Assembly: GCF_012034935.1 (NCBI RefSeq)
Contig: NZ_JAATEN010000015.1
Span: forward strand, 62,001-126,000
DNA length: 64,000 nucleotides
Direction: 5' to 3'
Source: Streptomyces zingiberis
Lineage (GTDB): Bacteria; Actinomycetota; Actinomycetes; Streptomycetales; Streptomycetaceae
The notes under the pieces are model-generated. The model saw only the letters and a list, made by a program, of their open reading frames with translations. It had not been told where the DNA came from and made no database searches. Both the position numbers and the translations under genes were made by a program. Shown here in pieces: positions 16,844 through 24,814 of the stretch. Each line of letters begins with the position of its first letter. Position 1 is the first letter of the stretch.

Positions 16844-16873
16844 GACGCGGTGTCCACCTCGACGCGGTGTCCA
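16844..16873. promoter_or_regulatory. Direct repeats GACGCGGTGTCCA in the phosphatase-agmatinase intergenic region
   Basis: The 13-mer occurs at 16844-16856 and 16861-16873, 17 bp apart. Each includes a GGAC/GTCC-like imperfect dyad. They sit in the divergent promoter region and may bind a regulator of polyamine or guanidino-compound metabolism. No regulator gene is adjacent. Confidence 0.45.
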
Positions 16874-17102
16874 ACAGGGGAGCGGGCCTCTTGCGGAACG
16901 TACATGTCCACCGGCCGCCGCCCCGCCTACGCTCGGCAGGGGCCACGGCCCGTCCGGCCCCCGGCGGGCCGTCGCGCCCCGTCCGGCCGCCGGCCCACAC
17001 GCCGGAGCCCGCCCCGGCCCCGGCGGATCCGACCGATTCCCGGCCGGTCCCGACTGGTCCCGACCGATCCCGACCGACCGTACGAGAGCAGAGGCGCCCG
17101 CC

Positions 17103-18131
17103 ATGACCGCAGCCGACCGCCCGACCGGCCCCCGGGGAACCTCCGCCCCCGCCACCCCGGCGCAGCCCTCCTTCCGCGGCCCCGTGGACTCCTCCCGCGT
17201 CCCGCGCTACGCCGGTCCGGCGACCTTCGCCCGGCTGCCGCGGATCGACGAGGTGGGCGGCGCGGCCGACGTGGCCGTGGTCGGCGTGCCTTTCGACAGC
17301 GGCGTCTCCTACCGGCCCGGCGCCCGCTTCGGCGGCAACGCGATCCGCGAGGCGTCCCGGCTGCTGCGCCCGTACAACCCGGCGCAGGACGCCTCGCCCT
17401 TCGCGCTGGCCCAGGTCGCGGACGCCGGGGACATCGCCGTGAATCCGTTCGACATCAACGAGGCCGTGGAGACGGTCGAGGCCGCGGCCGACGGCATCCT
17501 GGGCACCGGCGCCCGCATGATGACCCTCGGCGGAGACCACACCATCGCCCTGCCGCTGCTGCGCGCCGCCGCCCGCCGCCACGGCCCCGTCGCCCTGCTC
17601 CACTTCGACGCCCACCTGGACACCTGGGACACGTACTTCGGCGCCGAGTACACCCACGGCACCCCGTTCCGCCGGGCCGTCGAGGAGGGCGTCCTCGACA
17701 CCTCGGCCCTCTCCCATGTCGGCATCCGCGGCCCGCTCTACGGCCGCAAGGACCTGGACGACGACGAGAAGATGGGCTTCGGCATCGTCACCTCCGCCGA
17801 CGTCATGCGGCGCGGGGTGGACGAGGTGACGCAGCAGCTCCGCGAGCGCGTCGGCGACCGCCCGCTCTACATCTCCGTCGACATCGACGTCCTCGACCCC
17901 GCGCACGCCCCCGGCACCGGCACGCCGGAGGCCGGCGGCCTCACCTCGCGCGAACTCCTGGAGATCCTGCGCGGCCTGGCCGGCTGCCACCTCGTCTCGG
18001 CGGACCTGGTGGAGGTCGCCCCGGCCTACGACCACGCGGAGATCACCTCCGTCGCGGCCTCCCACACGGCGTACGAACTGACGACGATCATGGCCCGCCA
18101 GATCGCGGCGGGGCGGGAGACGCAGGGCTGA
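17103..18131 (+). CDS. speB: Agmatinase/guanidinobutyrase-type ureohydrolase
   Basis: A 342-residue member of the arginase/agmatinase family hydrolyses a guanidino group to an amine plus urea in the cytosol. The binuclear manganese site is complete: GGDH (His 146), HFDAHLD (Asp 169, His 171, Asp 173) and SVDIDVLDP (Asp 260, Asp 262). The long N-terminus and PFDSGVSYRPGARFG segment fit the agmatinase/guanidinobutyrase clade rather than arginase; sequence alone does not separate agmatine from 4-guanidinobutyrate. The ATG at 17103 gives the expected N-terminus, with a modest AGAGG upstream. It is divergent from the phosphatase-like gene. Confidence 0.9.
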   Translation: MTAADRPTGPRGTSAPATPAQPSFRGPVDSSRVPRYAGPATFARLPRIDEVGGAADVAVVGVPFDSGVSYRPGARFGGNAIREASRLLRPYNPAQDASPFALAQVADAGDIAVNPFDINEAVETVEAAADGILGTGARMMTLGGDHTIALPLLRAAARRHGPVALLHFDAHLDTWDTYFGAEYTHGTPFRRAVEEGVLDTSALSHVGIRGPLYGRKDLDDDEKMGFGIVTSADVMRRGVDEVTQQLRERVGDRPLYISVDIDVLDPAHAPGTGTPEAGGLTSRELLEILRGLAGCHLVSADLVEVAPAYDHAEITSVAASHTAYELTTIMARQIAAGRETQG

Positions 18132-18138
18132 CGGGCCG

Positions 18139-18172
18139 GCCCGGGCCCGGGCACGAGGCGGCGGGCCCGGGC
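18139..18172. terminator. GC-rich hairpin after agmatinase
   Basis: An 11-bp perfect stem (18139-18149 pairing with 18162-18172) with a 12-nt loop follows the agmatinase stop by a few bases and precedes the convergent ATP-binding protein gene. The arms are partly self-complementary, so alternative folds exist. Confidence 0.5.
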
Positions 18173-18284
18173 GCCGCCCAGGTGGCGCCGAAGCGGTCCC
18201 GGAGCCCTTCGCGCCACCGGGCACTCCGGGCCCGCTCACCCGTCCGCCGTCGACGCCGCGCCGTCAGCCCAGCCCGCCGCGCCG

Positions 18285-18773
18285 TCAGCCCGCCGCGCCG
18301 ACCAGCTCGAACCAGACGCTCTTGCCCCTCGGCGGGCACCCGCCGTGCCATTCGGTGCCCCAGGCGTCGGCGCACGCCTGGACGAGCAGCAGCCCGCGCC
18401 CGTGCTCCGACTCCGCCCCGGCGCCCGGTGGTTCGGCCGGCTCGCCGGTCCCCCCTGCCCCGTCGCCGGGTGGTGTTCGCATCCAGGGCACGCCGGAGAG
18501 GTCGTCGTCCCTGACCGAGACCCGCACCCGCTCACCCCGGACGGTCGCCTCCAGCGTCAGCCGGCCCACCTCGGTGTGCAGATGCACGTTGGCGACCACC
18601 TCCGAGACGAGCAGCCGCGCCACCTCGACGAGCGGCGCGTGCCCGGTGACGGTCAGCAGCCCGGTGAGCAGATCCCGGGCCACCTTCGCCGTCTCCGGGA
18701 TGTTGGGCGCTTGCAGGGTGTACGAGCGGACGGGCGCGTCCGCGCCGGGCCCGGTCAGAAGGGACGTGCTCAA
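18285..18773 (-). CDS. RsbW-like ATP-binding (HATPase) regulatory protein
   Basis: This 162-residue GHKL-fold protein of the Streptomyces anti-sigma-factor kinase-like group has the N box in LLVSEVVANVHLHT and a C-terminal HGRGLLLVQACADAWG ATP-lid segment. Such proteins act as serine kinases or anti-sigma/anti-anti-sigma switch components, but most of the many Streptomyces copies are uncharacterised. The start is a TTG at 18773 supported by GGAGG six bases upstream. It diverges from an HTH-DUF5753 gene that is followed by DUF397 genes, a combination seen repeatedly in Streptomyces genomes. Confidence 0.85.
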   Translation of the reverse strand: MSTSLLTGPGADAPVRSYTLQAPNIPETAKVARDLLTGLLTVTGHAPLVEVARLLVSEVVANVHLHTEVGRLTLEATVRGERVRVSVRDDDLSGVPWMRTPPGDGAGGTGEPAEPPGAGAESEHGRGLLLVQACADAWGTEWHGGCPPRGKSVWFELVGAAG

Positions 18774-18921
18774 CGGAACCTCCGGTCAGGGGAGATGGAC
18801 GGAAACGGCATCGATGCGCCGCCCGCCCCACCACCGTGGCTCTGCGCGCCCGCCCGCCCCACGACGGACCGGCCGCGCTGCGGACTCACCGGCTTGCGTA
18901 GCGGCACGAACACTGAACGTA

Positions 18922-18943
18922 GGTACAACCATGTACCGGTACA
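18922..18943. promoter_or_regulatory. Triple GGTACA/TGTACC operator between ATP-binding and HTH genes
   Basis: GGTACA (18922-18927), TGTACC (18932-18937) and GGTACA (18938-18943) form overlapping inverted repeats. The last two make the perfect 12-mer TGTACCGGTACA. Downstream at 18985-18990 TATAGC is a plausible -10 element for the HTH gene. The arrangement suits autoregulation by the HTH protein. Confidence 0.6.
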
Positions 18944-19033
18944 AGGTTTCCCTGCTTCTTTCACCCGTCCGAGTGGGGCCGTGGTATAGCTACGCGGCAG
19001 GTCCGATGAGCCGAGAAGGGATACGTCGATCCC

Positions 19034-19888
19034 ATGCCCCCCAGGGAGAACCCCACGGTCCGGCAGGCCCGACTCGGAGCCGAGTTGAGAACTCTCCGGG
19101 AGCGGGCGGGACGGACGGCGCGGGAGGCCGGCGCCTTGCTCGGCGTGGATCAGGCGCGGATGAGCAACATCGAGGCCGGACGCATCGGTATCGGCGACGA
19201 GCGGATTCGGCGCCTGGCCGCTTTCTACGCGTGCGGGGATCAGGCTCTGGTCGAGGCGCTCTGCGCCATAGCCAACGAACGCCGGGGCCGGCACTGGTGG
19301 GAGGAATACCGGGGCATCCTTCCTCCGGGCTTCCTCGATGTGGCCGAGTTGGAGCACCACGCGGTCCGTCTGCGCTCACTCCAGATCGTCTCGATCCCAG
19401 GCATCCTGCAGACCGAGGAGTATGCGCGGACGCTGTTCAGCGGAGACGTACCGCCGCTGCCGGGATCGGAACTCGAAGCCCGGGTGGAGCACCGCGTGAG
19501 AAGGCGCCTGATCTTCGAGCGCGCCGATCCTCCGCAGTTCACGGCGATCATTCATGAGGCCGCCCTCCGGATGCGGTTCGGCGGACGGCTGGTCACCCGG
19601 ACGCAACTCGGTTACCTTCTCGAGGTCTCCGATCTCCCTGTGGTGACTCTGCGGGTCGTGCCCTTCCACAACGAGGAGTTCTTCGAGGCCACCCAGCCCC
19701 TGCTGTATGTGAGTGGCGTGGTCCCGCAGCTCGACACGGTGCAGATGGATACGATTTTCGGAGGTCATTACCTGCACGCGGCTGCACAGCTTGACAAGTA
19801 CCGGGCACTGCTCGACATCGCGGAAGGGGCTGCGCTCGGCACGGGGGACTCCCGGGACCTCATCGCTCGGATCAGGCAGGAGATGTGA
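19034..19888 (+). CDS. XRE-type HTH regulator with DUF5753 (Scr1-like)
   Basis: A 284-residue DNA-binding protein. Residues about 10-70 form a Cro/cI-type helix-turn-helix (LGAELRTLRERAGRTAREAGALLGVDQARMSNIEAGR). The remainder is DUF5753, recognisable by IPGILQTEEYARTLF and LRVVPFHN. In S. coelicolor a protein of this type (Scr1) pairs with a DUF397 partner as a toxin-antitoxin-like regulatory couple; here two DUF397 genes follow immediately, the first only 7 bp away. The ATG at 19034 follows GAGAAGGGA. This gene and its neighbours have visibly lower GC at third positions than the flanking metabolic genes. Confidence 0.92.
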   Translation: MPPRENPTVRQARLGAELRTLRERAGRTAREAGALLGVDQARMSNIEAGRIGIGDERIRRLAAFYACGDQALVEALCAIANERRGRHWWEEYRGILPPGFLDVAELEHHAVRLRSLQIVSIPGILQTEEYARTLFSGDVPPLPGSELEARVEHRVRRRLIFERADPPQFTAIIHEAALRMRFGGRLVTRTQLGYLLEVSDLPVVTLRVVPFHNEEFFEATQPLLYVSGVVPQLDTVQMDTIFGGHYLHAAAQLDKYRALLDIAEGAALGTGDSRDLIARIRQEM

Positions 19889-19895
19889 ACACGTC

Positions 19896-20099
19896 ATGAC
19901 GGCACGGAGTGGTTGGCAGAAGTCGTCCTTCTCGGGGGCGAGTGGTGAGAATTGCATCGAGGTAAGGCGCTCCGAGGACGGCGGATTCCTCCTGCGGGAG
20001 GGTGATGTGCCCGGCACAGTGCTTGCGATCACTCACGTGGGGCTGCGCAGGCTGATAGCCGCTGTCAAAACCGGTGAGTTCGATCGTCCTCATCGTTGA
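19896..20099 (+). CDS. DUF397 protein, first of two tandem copies
   Basis: A 67-residue DUF397 protein with the family pattern SGWQKSSFSG, ENCIEVRR and a central FLLREGDVPG segment, ending in LIAAVKTGEFDRPHR. It begins 7 bp after the HTH-DUF5753 stop with AGGAGA in the preceding coding end, so it is co-transcribed. DUF397 proteins are the partner or toxin-like component of Scr1-type regulators; molecular action is not well defined. Confidence 0.9.
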   Translation: MTARSGWQKSSFSGASGENCIEVRRSEDGGFLLREGDVPGTVLAITHVGLRRLIAAVKTGEFDRPHR

Positions 20100-20230
20100 C
20101 TCGCCTGCCGGGACCCGCTGTTGGTCAAGGCGATGGTGAACGGGTGAATGTTCTGGAGGGCAGCGGTCCTCTCGGCCTTGCGAACTCTCGGTTCCTCTTT
20201 CGCGGCAACGAAAAGAAGAGGTGAGCACAC

Positions 20231-20434
20231 ATGGCTGTACGGAGTGGCTGGCAGAAGTCGTCCTACTCCGGGGCGGAGGGCCCGAACTGCGTCGAGGTGG
20301 CGCGTTCCGCGGGAGGCGGCCTTCTGTTGCGGGAGAGCGAGGCGCCGGAGGACGTCCTGGTGACCAGCCGCGCCGGAATGCGCGGGCTGATAGCCGCCGT
20401 CAAGGCCGGTGACTTCGACCGGCCTGGCCGCTGA
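20231..20434 (+). CDS. DUF397 protein, second tandem copy
   Basis: A second 67-residue DUF397 protein, similar to its neighbour along the whole length (SGWQKSSYSG, PNCVEVARS, LIAAVKAGDFDRPGR) and so probably a local duplicate. GAGGTGA lies eight bases before the ATG. A 131-bp gap separates it from the first copy, enough for separate control. The two copies share the ends but differ in the middle, suggesting divergence in partner choice. Confidence 0.9.
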   Translation: MAVRSGWQKSSYSGAEGPNCVEVARSAGGGLLLRESEAPEDVLVTSRAGMRGLIAAVKAGDFDRPGR

Positions 20435-20459
20435 CTCGCTCGACCCGCTCGACCCGCCC

Positions 20460-20492
20460 GGCAGGGGGCGCCGCGTGCTCGCGCCCCCTGCC
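20460..20492. terminator. Hairpin terminator after the DUF397 pair
   Basis: A perfect 12-bp stem (20460-20471 with 20481-20492, GGCAGGGGGCGC and complement) and a 9-nt loop. It lies between the second DUF397 gene and the convergent quinone oxidoreductase gene. Confidence 0.72.
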
Positions 20493-20515
20493 GCCGCGGA
20501 ACTCGCGCCGGATGG

Positions 20516-21502
20516 TCAGCGCAGGTCGAGTACCGCCTTGCCGATGAGGCCGTTCTCGACGGCCTCGTGCGCGACCGCCACGTCGTCGAGGCCGAAGGAG
20601 TGGATCGGCAGGGGCGTGAGAGCGTCCTCGCGCAGGGCCGCGGTGATCTCGGTGGCGGCGCGCAGCAGCGCCTCCCGCGGTTCGGTGAGGAACAGTGCGA
20701 ACCGCAGCACCAGGTTGGACCACATCAGCCGGAAGACCGGCAGGGTCGGGTCGTCGGGCTGTGCCGCGTAGGTCACGATGGTCGCTCCCGGGCCGGCGAC
20801 GGCCAGGTCCAGTTCAAGGTTGTCGGTCAGCGAGACCTCGATGACCCGGCCGACGGGCCCGGCTCCGTCGAGGATCTGCCGGGCGGCGTCGGCGTCGCGG
20901 TAGTTCACGACGAGGTCCGCCCCCGCCGCCCTGGCCAGCGCGGCCTTCTCCGGGCCGCTGACCGTTGTCACGATCCGTGCGCCCGCGATCCGGCCGAGTT
21001 CGATCGCGTAGTGTCCGACGGCGCCCGCACCGGCCGCCACGAGTACCGTGCTGCCGGCGGGCGAGCCGTCGGCGTGCAGGCACCAGTGCGCGGTCATCGC
21101 CGGGATGCCGAGGCAGGCGCCGAGTTCGTCGGAGACCCCGTCCGGCAGCGCGACGGCCTGCTCGGACGGCAGTACGGTCCACTCCGCCGCCGTCCCCCAC
21201 GGATGGCCCGCGCCGGCCATCCAGATCCACACGCGTTCGCCGACCCGGCCCGGGTCCACGCCCGACCCGACCGCGTCGATCGTGCCGGTGCCGTCCTGGT
21301 GCGGGATGCGGCCGGTGTACTCGCCGACGCGCCGGAAGTCCTGCGGGGTGGAATGCAGCCGCATGAACATGTCGCCCGGGTTGATCGCGGAGAGCGCGAC
21401 GCGGACGCGCACCTGGCCGGGGCCGGGCTCGGGGCGTTCGACGTCCAGCACCCGCAGCACGCTCTTGGCGGGACCGGGCGTGTCGTAGAAGGCTGCCCTC
21501 AT
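20516..21502 (-). CDS. NADPH:quinone oxidoreductase-type MDR protein
   Basis: A 328-residue zinc-independent medium-chain dehydrogenase/reductase. The N-terminal GroES-like domain includes SAINPGDMFMRL and the NAD(P)H-binding Rossmann domain has VLVAAGAGAVGHYAIELGR. No zinc-ligand cysteines are present, which fits the quinone oxidoreductase (QOR) subfamily that reduces quinones or enals. ATG 21502 follows GAGGAGA at about nine bases. It is a single gene; the upstream region carries paired CTTGATCGAG elements. Confidence 0.87.
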   Translation of the reverse strand: MRAAFYDTPGPAKSVLRVLDVERPEPGPGQVRVRVALSAINPGDMFMRLHSTPQDFRRVGEYTGRIPHQDGTGTIDAVGSGVDPGRVGERVWIWMAGAGHPWGTAAEWTVLPSEQAVALPDGVSDELGACLGIPAMTAHWCLHADGSPAGSTVLVAAGAGAVGHYAIELGRIAGARIVTTVSGPEKAALARAAGADLVVNYRDADAARQILDGAGPVGRVIEVSLTDNLELDLAVAGPGATIVTYAAQPDDPTLPVFRLMWSNLVLRFALFLTEPREALLRAATEITAALREDALTPLPIHSFGLDDVAVAHEAVENGLIGKAVLDLR

Positions 21503-21881
21503 GGGTTCATCTCTCCTCTTGGATGTGGCGCGATGTGGCGCGATCCATGGAGACGGACCGGGATCACGCGCGTCACCACGGCGCGGCCGTGTGCCACGGC
21601 GTGGTGTGGTTTCCCGGCGGCGGGACGGCCGCCTTCCGGGGCGTCGGCCGGCACGGCTTGATCGAGCACGGGCCGTCGGCCGAGACGACTTGATCGAGTA
21701 CGGGCCGGCCGCTTCCCTCGCACGAGGCGCGCGCCGTGGCCGGCGACCGGACCCTGTGGCCCCTCCGCGCGCCGGCGCCGGTGGACTCAGGGGCGGACGA
21801 GGCGCCTTCCGTCGCGCCGCCCGGTGACGGAGGCGCGGGCGGCGGCTCCCGTCCGGGCCTTTCCGGCCCGTGGCTCCCGCT
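21503..21881. other. Gene-free region with a 19-bp direct repeat
   Basis: Upstream region of the quinone oxidoreductase gene. A 19-bp sequence, CTTGATCGAGYACGGGCCG, occurs at 21657-21675 and 21689-21707 (32-bp period); its first ten bases are a near-palindrome. It is a candidate operator pair. I see no gene. Confidence 0.55.
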
Positions 21882-22718
21882 CTACAGGCCGGCGGCGACG
21901 CTCCGCATGACCGATTCCAGATCGCGCTCACCCTCAGGGGTCTGCGCGCCGTGCTCCAGGGCCCCCGCCATGAGGCGTCCCGGCAGATCCCCGCTCACCA
22001 GCTCTGCCCAGGCCTCGTTCTCCGCGCGCAGGCCGTCGGTCAGGTCCGCCGGAGGGACCAACCGCTTGGCGGCCGCGATGAGCTCCGGGGAGAGCGCGGC
22101 CATCTTCTCCGCCACCCCGTCGACGAACGCGTCCAGCTCGGCCGCGGGCACGGCGCGGTTGATCCAGCCGTAGGCGGCCGCGGTGTCCGCGTCCACCAGA
22201 TCACCGGTGAGCAGCAGCTCCAGGGCGCGATTGCGCCCGACCCGCTCACGCAGGTACTGCGTGCCTCCGCCGCCCGGCACGATGCCCATCAGGACCTCGC
22301 TCTGGCCGATGCCCGCGGTCTCCCGCGCGGCGAAGGTCATGTCGGCCGCCGCGACGAACTCGGCGCCTCCGGCCCGCGCCTTGCCCGCCAGTTTCACCAC
22401 CGTCACCTGGGGCTGGTGGCGCAGCAGTTCGCCGACCCCCTGGAAGAGATTGGCGTCCGGGTTGCGGTCCGCGATCTCCCGTAGCCCGTCCATCTCCTCG
22501 AGGATGTGGATGTCGACGTGGGCGATGAAGAACTCGGGGTCGGCGCTGGAGAACACGATGACCCGGACCGAGCGGGCGTCCCGCAGCTTCCCGAGGGCGT
22601 CGTGCAGCTCGCGGATCAGGGTTCCGCCGAGCACGTTGACAGGGGGGTTGTTCAGGGTGATCCGCGCCACTCCGGCGTCGATGGCGACGTCGAGTGTCGT
22701 GTACCGGTCCAGGTTCAT
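21882..22718 (-). CDS. Enoyl-CoA hydratase/isomerase family protein
   Basis: A 278-residue crotonase-fold protein. NNPPVNVLGGTLIRELHDAL is the typical N-terminus; oxyanion-hole glycines are in AGKARAGGAEFVAAADMTFA and IVPGGGGTQYLRERVG. The exact acidic catalytic residues are not assignable here, and relatives of this type often act on non-CoA or unknown substrates. The ATG at 22718 follows a GGAAG. It diverges from an HxlR regulator across a clear palindrome and is therefore its likely target. Confidence 0.85.
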   Translation of the reverse strand: MNLDRYTTLDVAIDAGVARITLNNPPVNVLGGTLIRELHDALGKLRDARSVRVIVFSSADPEFFIAHVDIHILEEMDGLREIADRNPDANLFQGVGELLRHQPQVTVVKLAGKARAGGAEFVAAADMTFAARETAGIGQSEVLMGIVPGGGGTQYLRERVGRNRALELLLTGDLVDADTAAAYGWINRAVPAAELDAFVDGVAEKMAALSPELIAAAKRLVPPADLTDGLRAENEAWAELVSGDLPGRLMAGALEHGAQTPEGERDLESVMRSVAAGL

Positions 22719-22729
22719 GGGGCTTCCAA

Positions 22730-22765
22730 GGTTTGCGGTGGGCCAGTAGGTTTGCGATGCATACC
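22730..22765. promoter_or_regulatory. HxlR-type operator in the divergent promoter
   Basis: GGTTTGCGATGCATACC (22749-22765) reads GGT-N-TGC-NNN-GCA-N-ACC, a clean palindrome. An additional half-site, GGTTTGCG, lies at 22730-22737, 19 bp upstream of the same half in the main site. Its position between the hydratase and the HxlR gene points to control of both. Confidence 0.75.
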
Positions 22766-22826
22766 AACCCTGGGCCCGCGCTGCTGGACCGGTCAATAAC
22801 GCACTTTTCGACAACCAAGGATCATG

Positions 22827-23219
22827 ATGGATACCCGCCCCTCGCCCCTTCCGCCCCGCGCCGCCCCGCGGTTCAGTGCCGAGTGCCCGAGCCGGCCCAT
22901 CCTCGATCAGATCTCCGACAAGTGGTCGATGATGGTCATGGCGGTCCTGGAGCGGCCGACGCGGTTCAACGAGATCAAGCGGCAACTGGAGGGCGTCACC
23001 CAGCGGGTGCTGACCCAGACGTTGCGCAGGCTCGAACGCAACGGCATGATCCGGCGCCGGGTCCTCGAGACCTCCCCGCTCGGCGTGGAGTACTCCCTCA
23101 CGCCTCTCGGCGAGTCCTTCCGTGGCCCTTTCACGTACCTGCACCAGTGGATGATCGAGCACTGTGACGAGGTCCTGTCGGCGCAGCACGCCTACGACGA
23201 ACGGTCGGCGAAGCGATAG
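22827..23219 (+). CDS. HxlR-family transcriptional regulator
   Basis: A winged-helix regulator of about 130 residues with the HxlR pattern: conserved Cys near the N-terminus (AECPSRPILDQISDKWSMMVM), RPTRFNEIKRQLEGVTQRVLTQTLRRLERNGMI recognition region, and YSLTPLGESF. HxlR proteins often sense quinones, diamide or aldehydes through that Cys. Two adjacent ATGs (22824 and 22827) exist; AAGGA gives better spacing to 22827. It is divergent from the enoyl-CoA hydratase gene. Confidence 0.9.
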   Translation: MDTRPSPLPPRAAPRFSAECPSRPILDQISDKWSMMVMAVLERPTRFNEIKRQLEGVTQRVLTQTLRRLERNGMIRRRVLETSPLGVEYSLTPLGESFRGPFTYLHQWMIEHCDEVLSAQHAYDERSAKR

Positions 23220-23448
23220 CCGCGCCGCTGGAGACCGAAGGTCCTTGGCTCACCACACGGATTCCGGGTCCCGCGCCGGGGGCGCGCACATCGGTTTCCT
23301 CTCATCGGCGGGCCGGTGCATGCTCTCACCACTCAGGTGGCGGGCGCCGGCGACCTCTGTCTGTGGTTGATTCGGCGTACCGCTTCGGGGTGGGGGCAGG
23401 CCGTCCGGGGCGCACCTGGCCCGCCGTCATCGACACCGAGGAGCGGAC

Positions 23449-23898
23449 GTGACCGTCGACGAATGCGTGTTCTGTGCCATCGCGCGAGGTCAGGCGGAGG
23501 CCAGCACGGTGTACGAGGACGACGCGGTGGTGGCCTTCATGGATCACCGGCCCGTCACGCCGGGGCACCTCCTCGTCATACCGAAGGCGCACGCCGTGGG
23601 GCTGGAGGATCTGGAGGAGGGCCTGGGGGCCCGGGTGTGGCGGGTCGCGCACCGGCTGGCCCGCGGGCTGCGTCGTTCTTCCCTGCGGTGTGAGGGCATC
23701 AACCTCTTCCTGGCCGACGGAGAGGCCGCCTTCCAGGAGGTCTTCCACGTACATCTGCACGTCTTCCCCCGGTTCGCCGGGGACGGCTTCCGGATCGACG
23801 CGGACTGGCGTCTGCGGGAGCGCGCGGAACTCGACGTGAACGCGGGTGCCGTCCGGGCCGGTCTCGCGGCGCCGGGGCAGGAGGGGGAGCAGCGCTGA
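23449..23898 (+). CDS. HIT-family nucleotide-binding hydrolase
   Basis: A 149-residue histidine-triad protein of the Hint/Fhit-like group; these remove AMP or other nucleotidyl groups from phosphoramidates or dinucleotides. CVFCAIARG is the N-terminal zinc-type segment and FHVHLHVFPRF the HxHxH active-site motif. The GTG at 23449 follows GAGGAG at five bases. The C-terminal 30 residues after FPRF are longer than minimal HIT proteins. It stands alone. Confidence 0.92.
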   Translation: MTVDECVFCAIARGQAEASTVYEDDAVVAFMDHRPVTPGHLLVIPKAHAVGLEDLEEGLGARVWRVAHRLARGLRRSSLRCEGINLFLADGEAAFQEVFHVHLHVFPRFAGDGFRIDADWRLRERAELDVNAGAVRAGLAAPGQEGEQR

Positions 23899-24070
23899 TC
23901 TCGCGCCCGCCGGCTCCTGGCGGCGGGTCGGCGGAAGCGGGTTCGCGTGCGGGGGCGCGCGGCACCGCCGACGATCTGAGCCGTGGTTGGCGCGGCTTCG
24001 CCTGGCCATCCGGCTCCGGGCCGGGATAATGGCGGGAGGTAGTGGCAGGGTCATGTCACGAGGAGGCGCC

Positions 24071-24814
24071 GTGAGTCCCATGCGTTCCCCAGCACCGCTC
24101 CGAACCGCCGTCCGGACCGTCCTCCGAACCGCCGTCAGGGCCGTCGTCGTCCTGGCGGTGCTCTTCGGCTGGTCCGCCGCGGCCGGATCGGCGGTCGCCG
24201 CCGACGCCGTGGCGCGGGCGCGAGGGCAGGCGGCCGTCGAGGTGCGGGGCGGCGACACCCTGTACAGCGCCGGGGCCCGCTGCACCGTGGGCTTCAACGC
24301 CCGCTCCGGCTCCACGACGTACGCGCTCGTCGCGGGCCGGTGCGCCCAGGGCTCCTCCGTCTGGTACGCCGATGCCGCCCTGACCGTCGAGGCCGGTGTC
24401 ACCGCGGCGGTGAGCTTCCCGGGCAACGACTACGCGAGCATCCGGTACACCAACACCGCGATCGTCCACCCGGGCGAGGTCTCACTGGGCGCCGGTGGCG
24501 GTACGCGCGACATCACCGGCGCGGCGCATCCCGTCGTCGGGCAGTCGGTCTGCCACGTCGGGCGGACCTCCGGATACCGCTGCGGGACGGTCCAGGCCGT
24601 GAACGTCACCGTCAACTACGGCGGAGGGGCCGTGTCCGGACTCTTCCGGTCCTCCGCCTGCTCCGAGCCCGGGGACGCCGGCGGCCCGGCCTTCTCGGGC
24701 GGCACGGCGCTCGGCATCATCGTCGGCAGCAGCGGGAACTGCGGTGCGGGAGGGGTTACCTACTACCAGCCGGTGACCGAGTGGCTGTCGGCCTACGGCC
24801 TGAGCCTGTACTGA
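24071..24814 (+). CDS. Secreted S1-family serine protease homologue lacking catalytic His and Ser
   Basis: A 247-residue exported protein of streptogrisin/chymotrypsin type. A Sec signal peptide (about 1-43, ending AGSAVA) precedes an S1 domain with the family disulfide cysteines kept (GARCTVGF, SVCHVGRTSGYRCG, SACSEPGD, SGNCGAGG). The triad is broken: the usual TAGHC is VAGRC (Arg 90 for His) and GDSGG is GDAGG (Ala 203 for Ser); only Asp 120 in GNDYASIRY remains. It cannot be a serine protease, and may bind ligand, inhibitor or substrate. There is no long propeptide. GTG 24071 is chosen for AGGAGG four bases upstream. Confidence 0.9.
   Translation: MSPMRSPAPLRTAVRTVLRTAVRAVVVLAVLFGWSAAAGSAVAADAVARARGQAAVEVRGGDTLYSAGARCTVGFNARSGSTTYALVAGRCAQGSSVWYADAALTVEAGVTAAVSFPGNDYASIRYTNTAIVHPGEVSLGAGGGTRDITGAAHPVVGQSVCHVGRTSGYRCGTVQAVNVTVNYGGGAVSGLFRSSACSEPGDAGGPAFSGGTALGIIVGSSGNCGAGGVTYYQPVTEWLSAYGLSLY

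Noticed and set aside
14835..18239. 1134-codon minus-strand frame spanning thioesterase to agmatinase
   Set aside because: It runs antisense to two well-supported plus-strand genes and out of frame with the minus-strand phosphatase-like gene, with no domain content.
19896..20434. Type II toxin-antitoxin system in the classical sense
   Set aside because: DUF5753/DUF397 pairs behave as regulators with many paralogues per genome and toxicity varies, so I describe a module without claiming a toxin.
24071..24814. Active streptogrisin-like protease
   Set aside because: Arg replaces the catalytic His and Ala the catalytic Ser, so proteolysis by the S1 mechanism is not possible.
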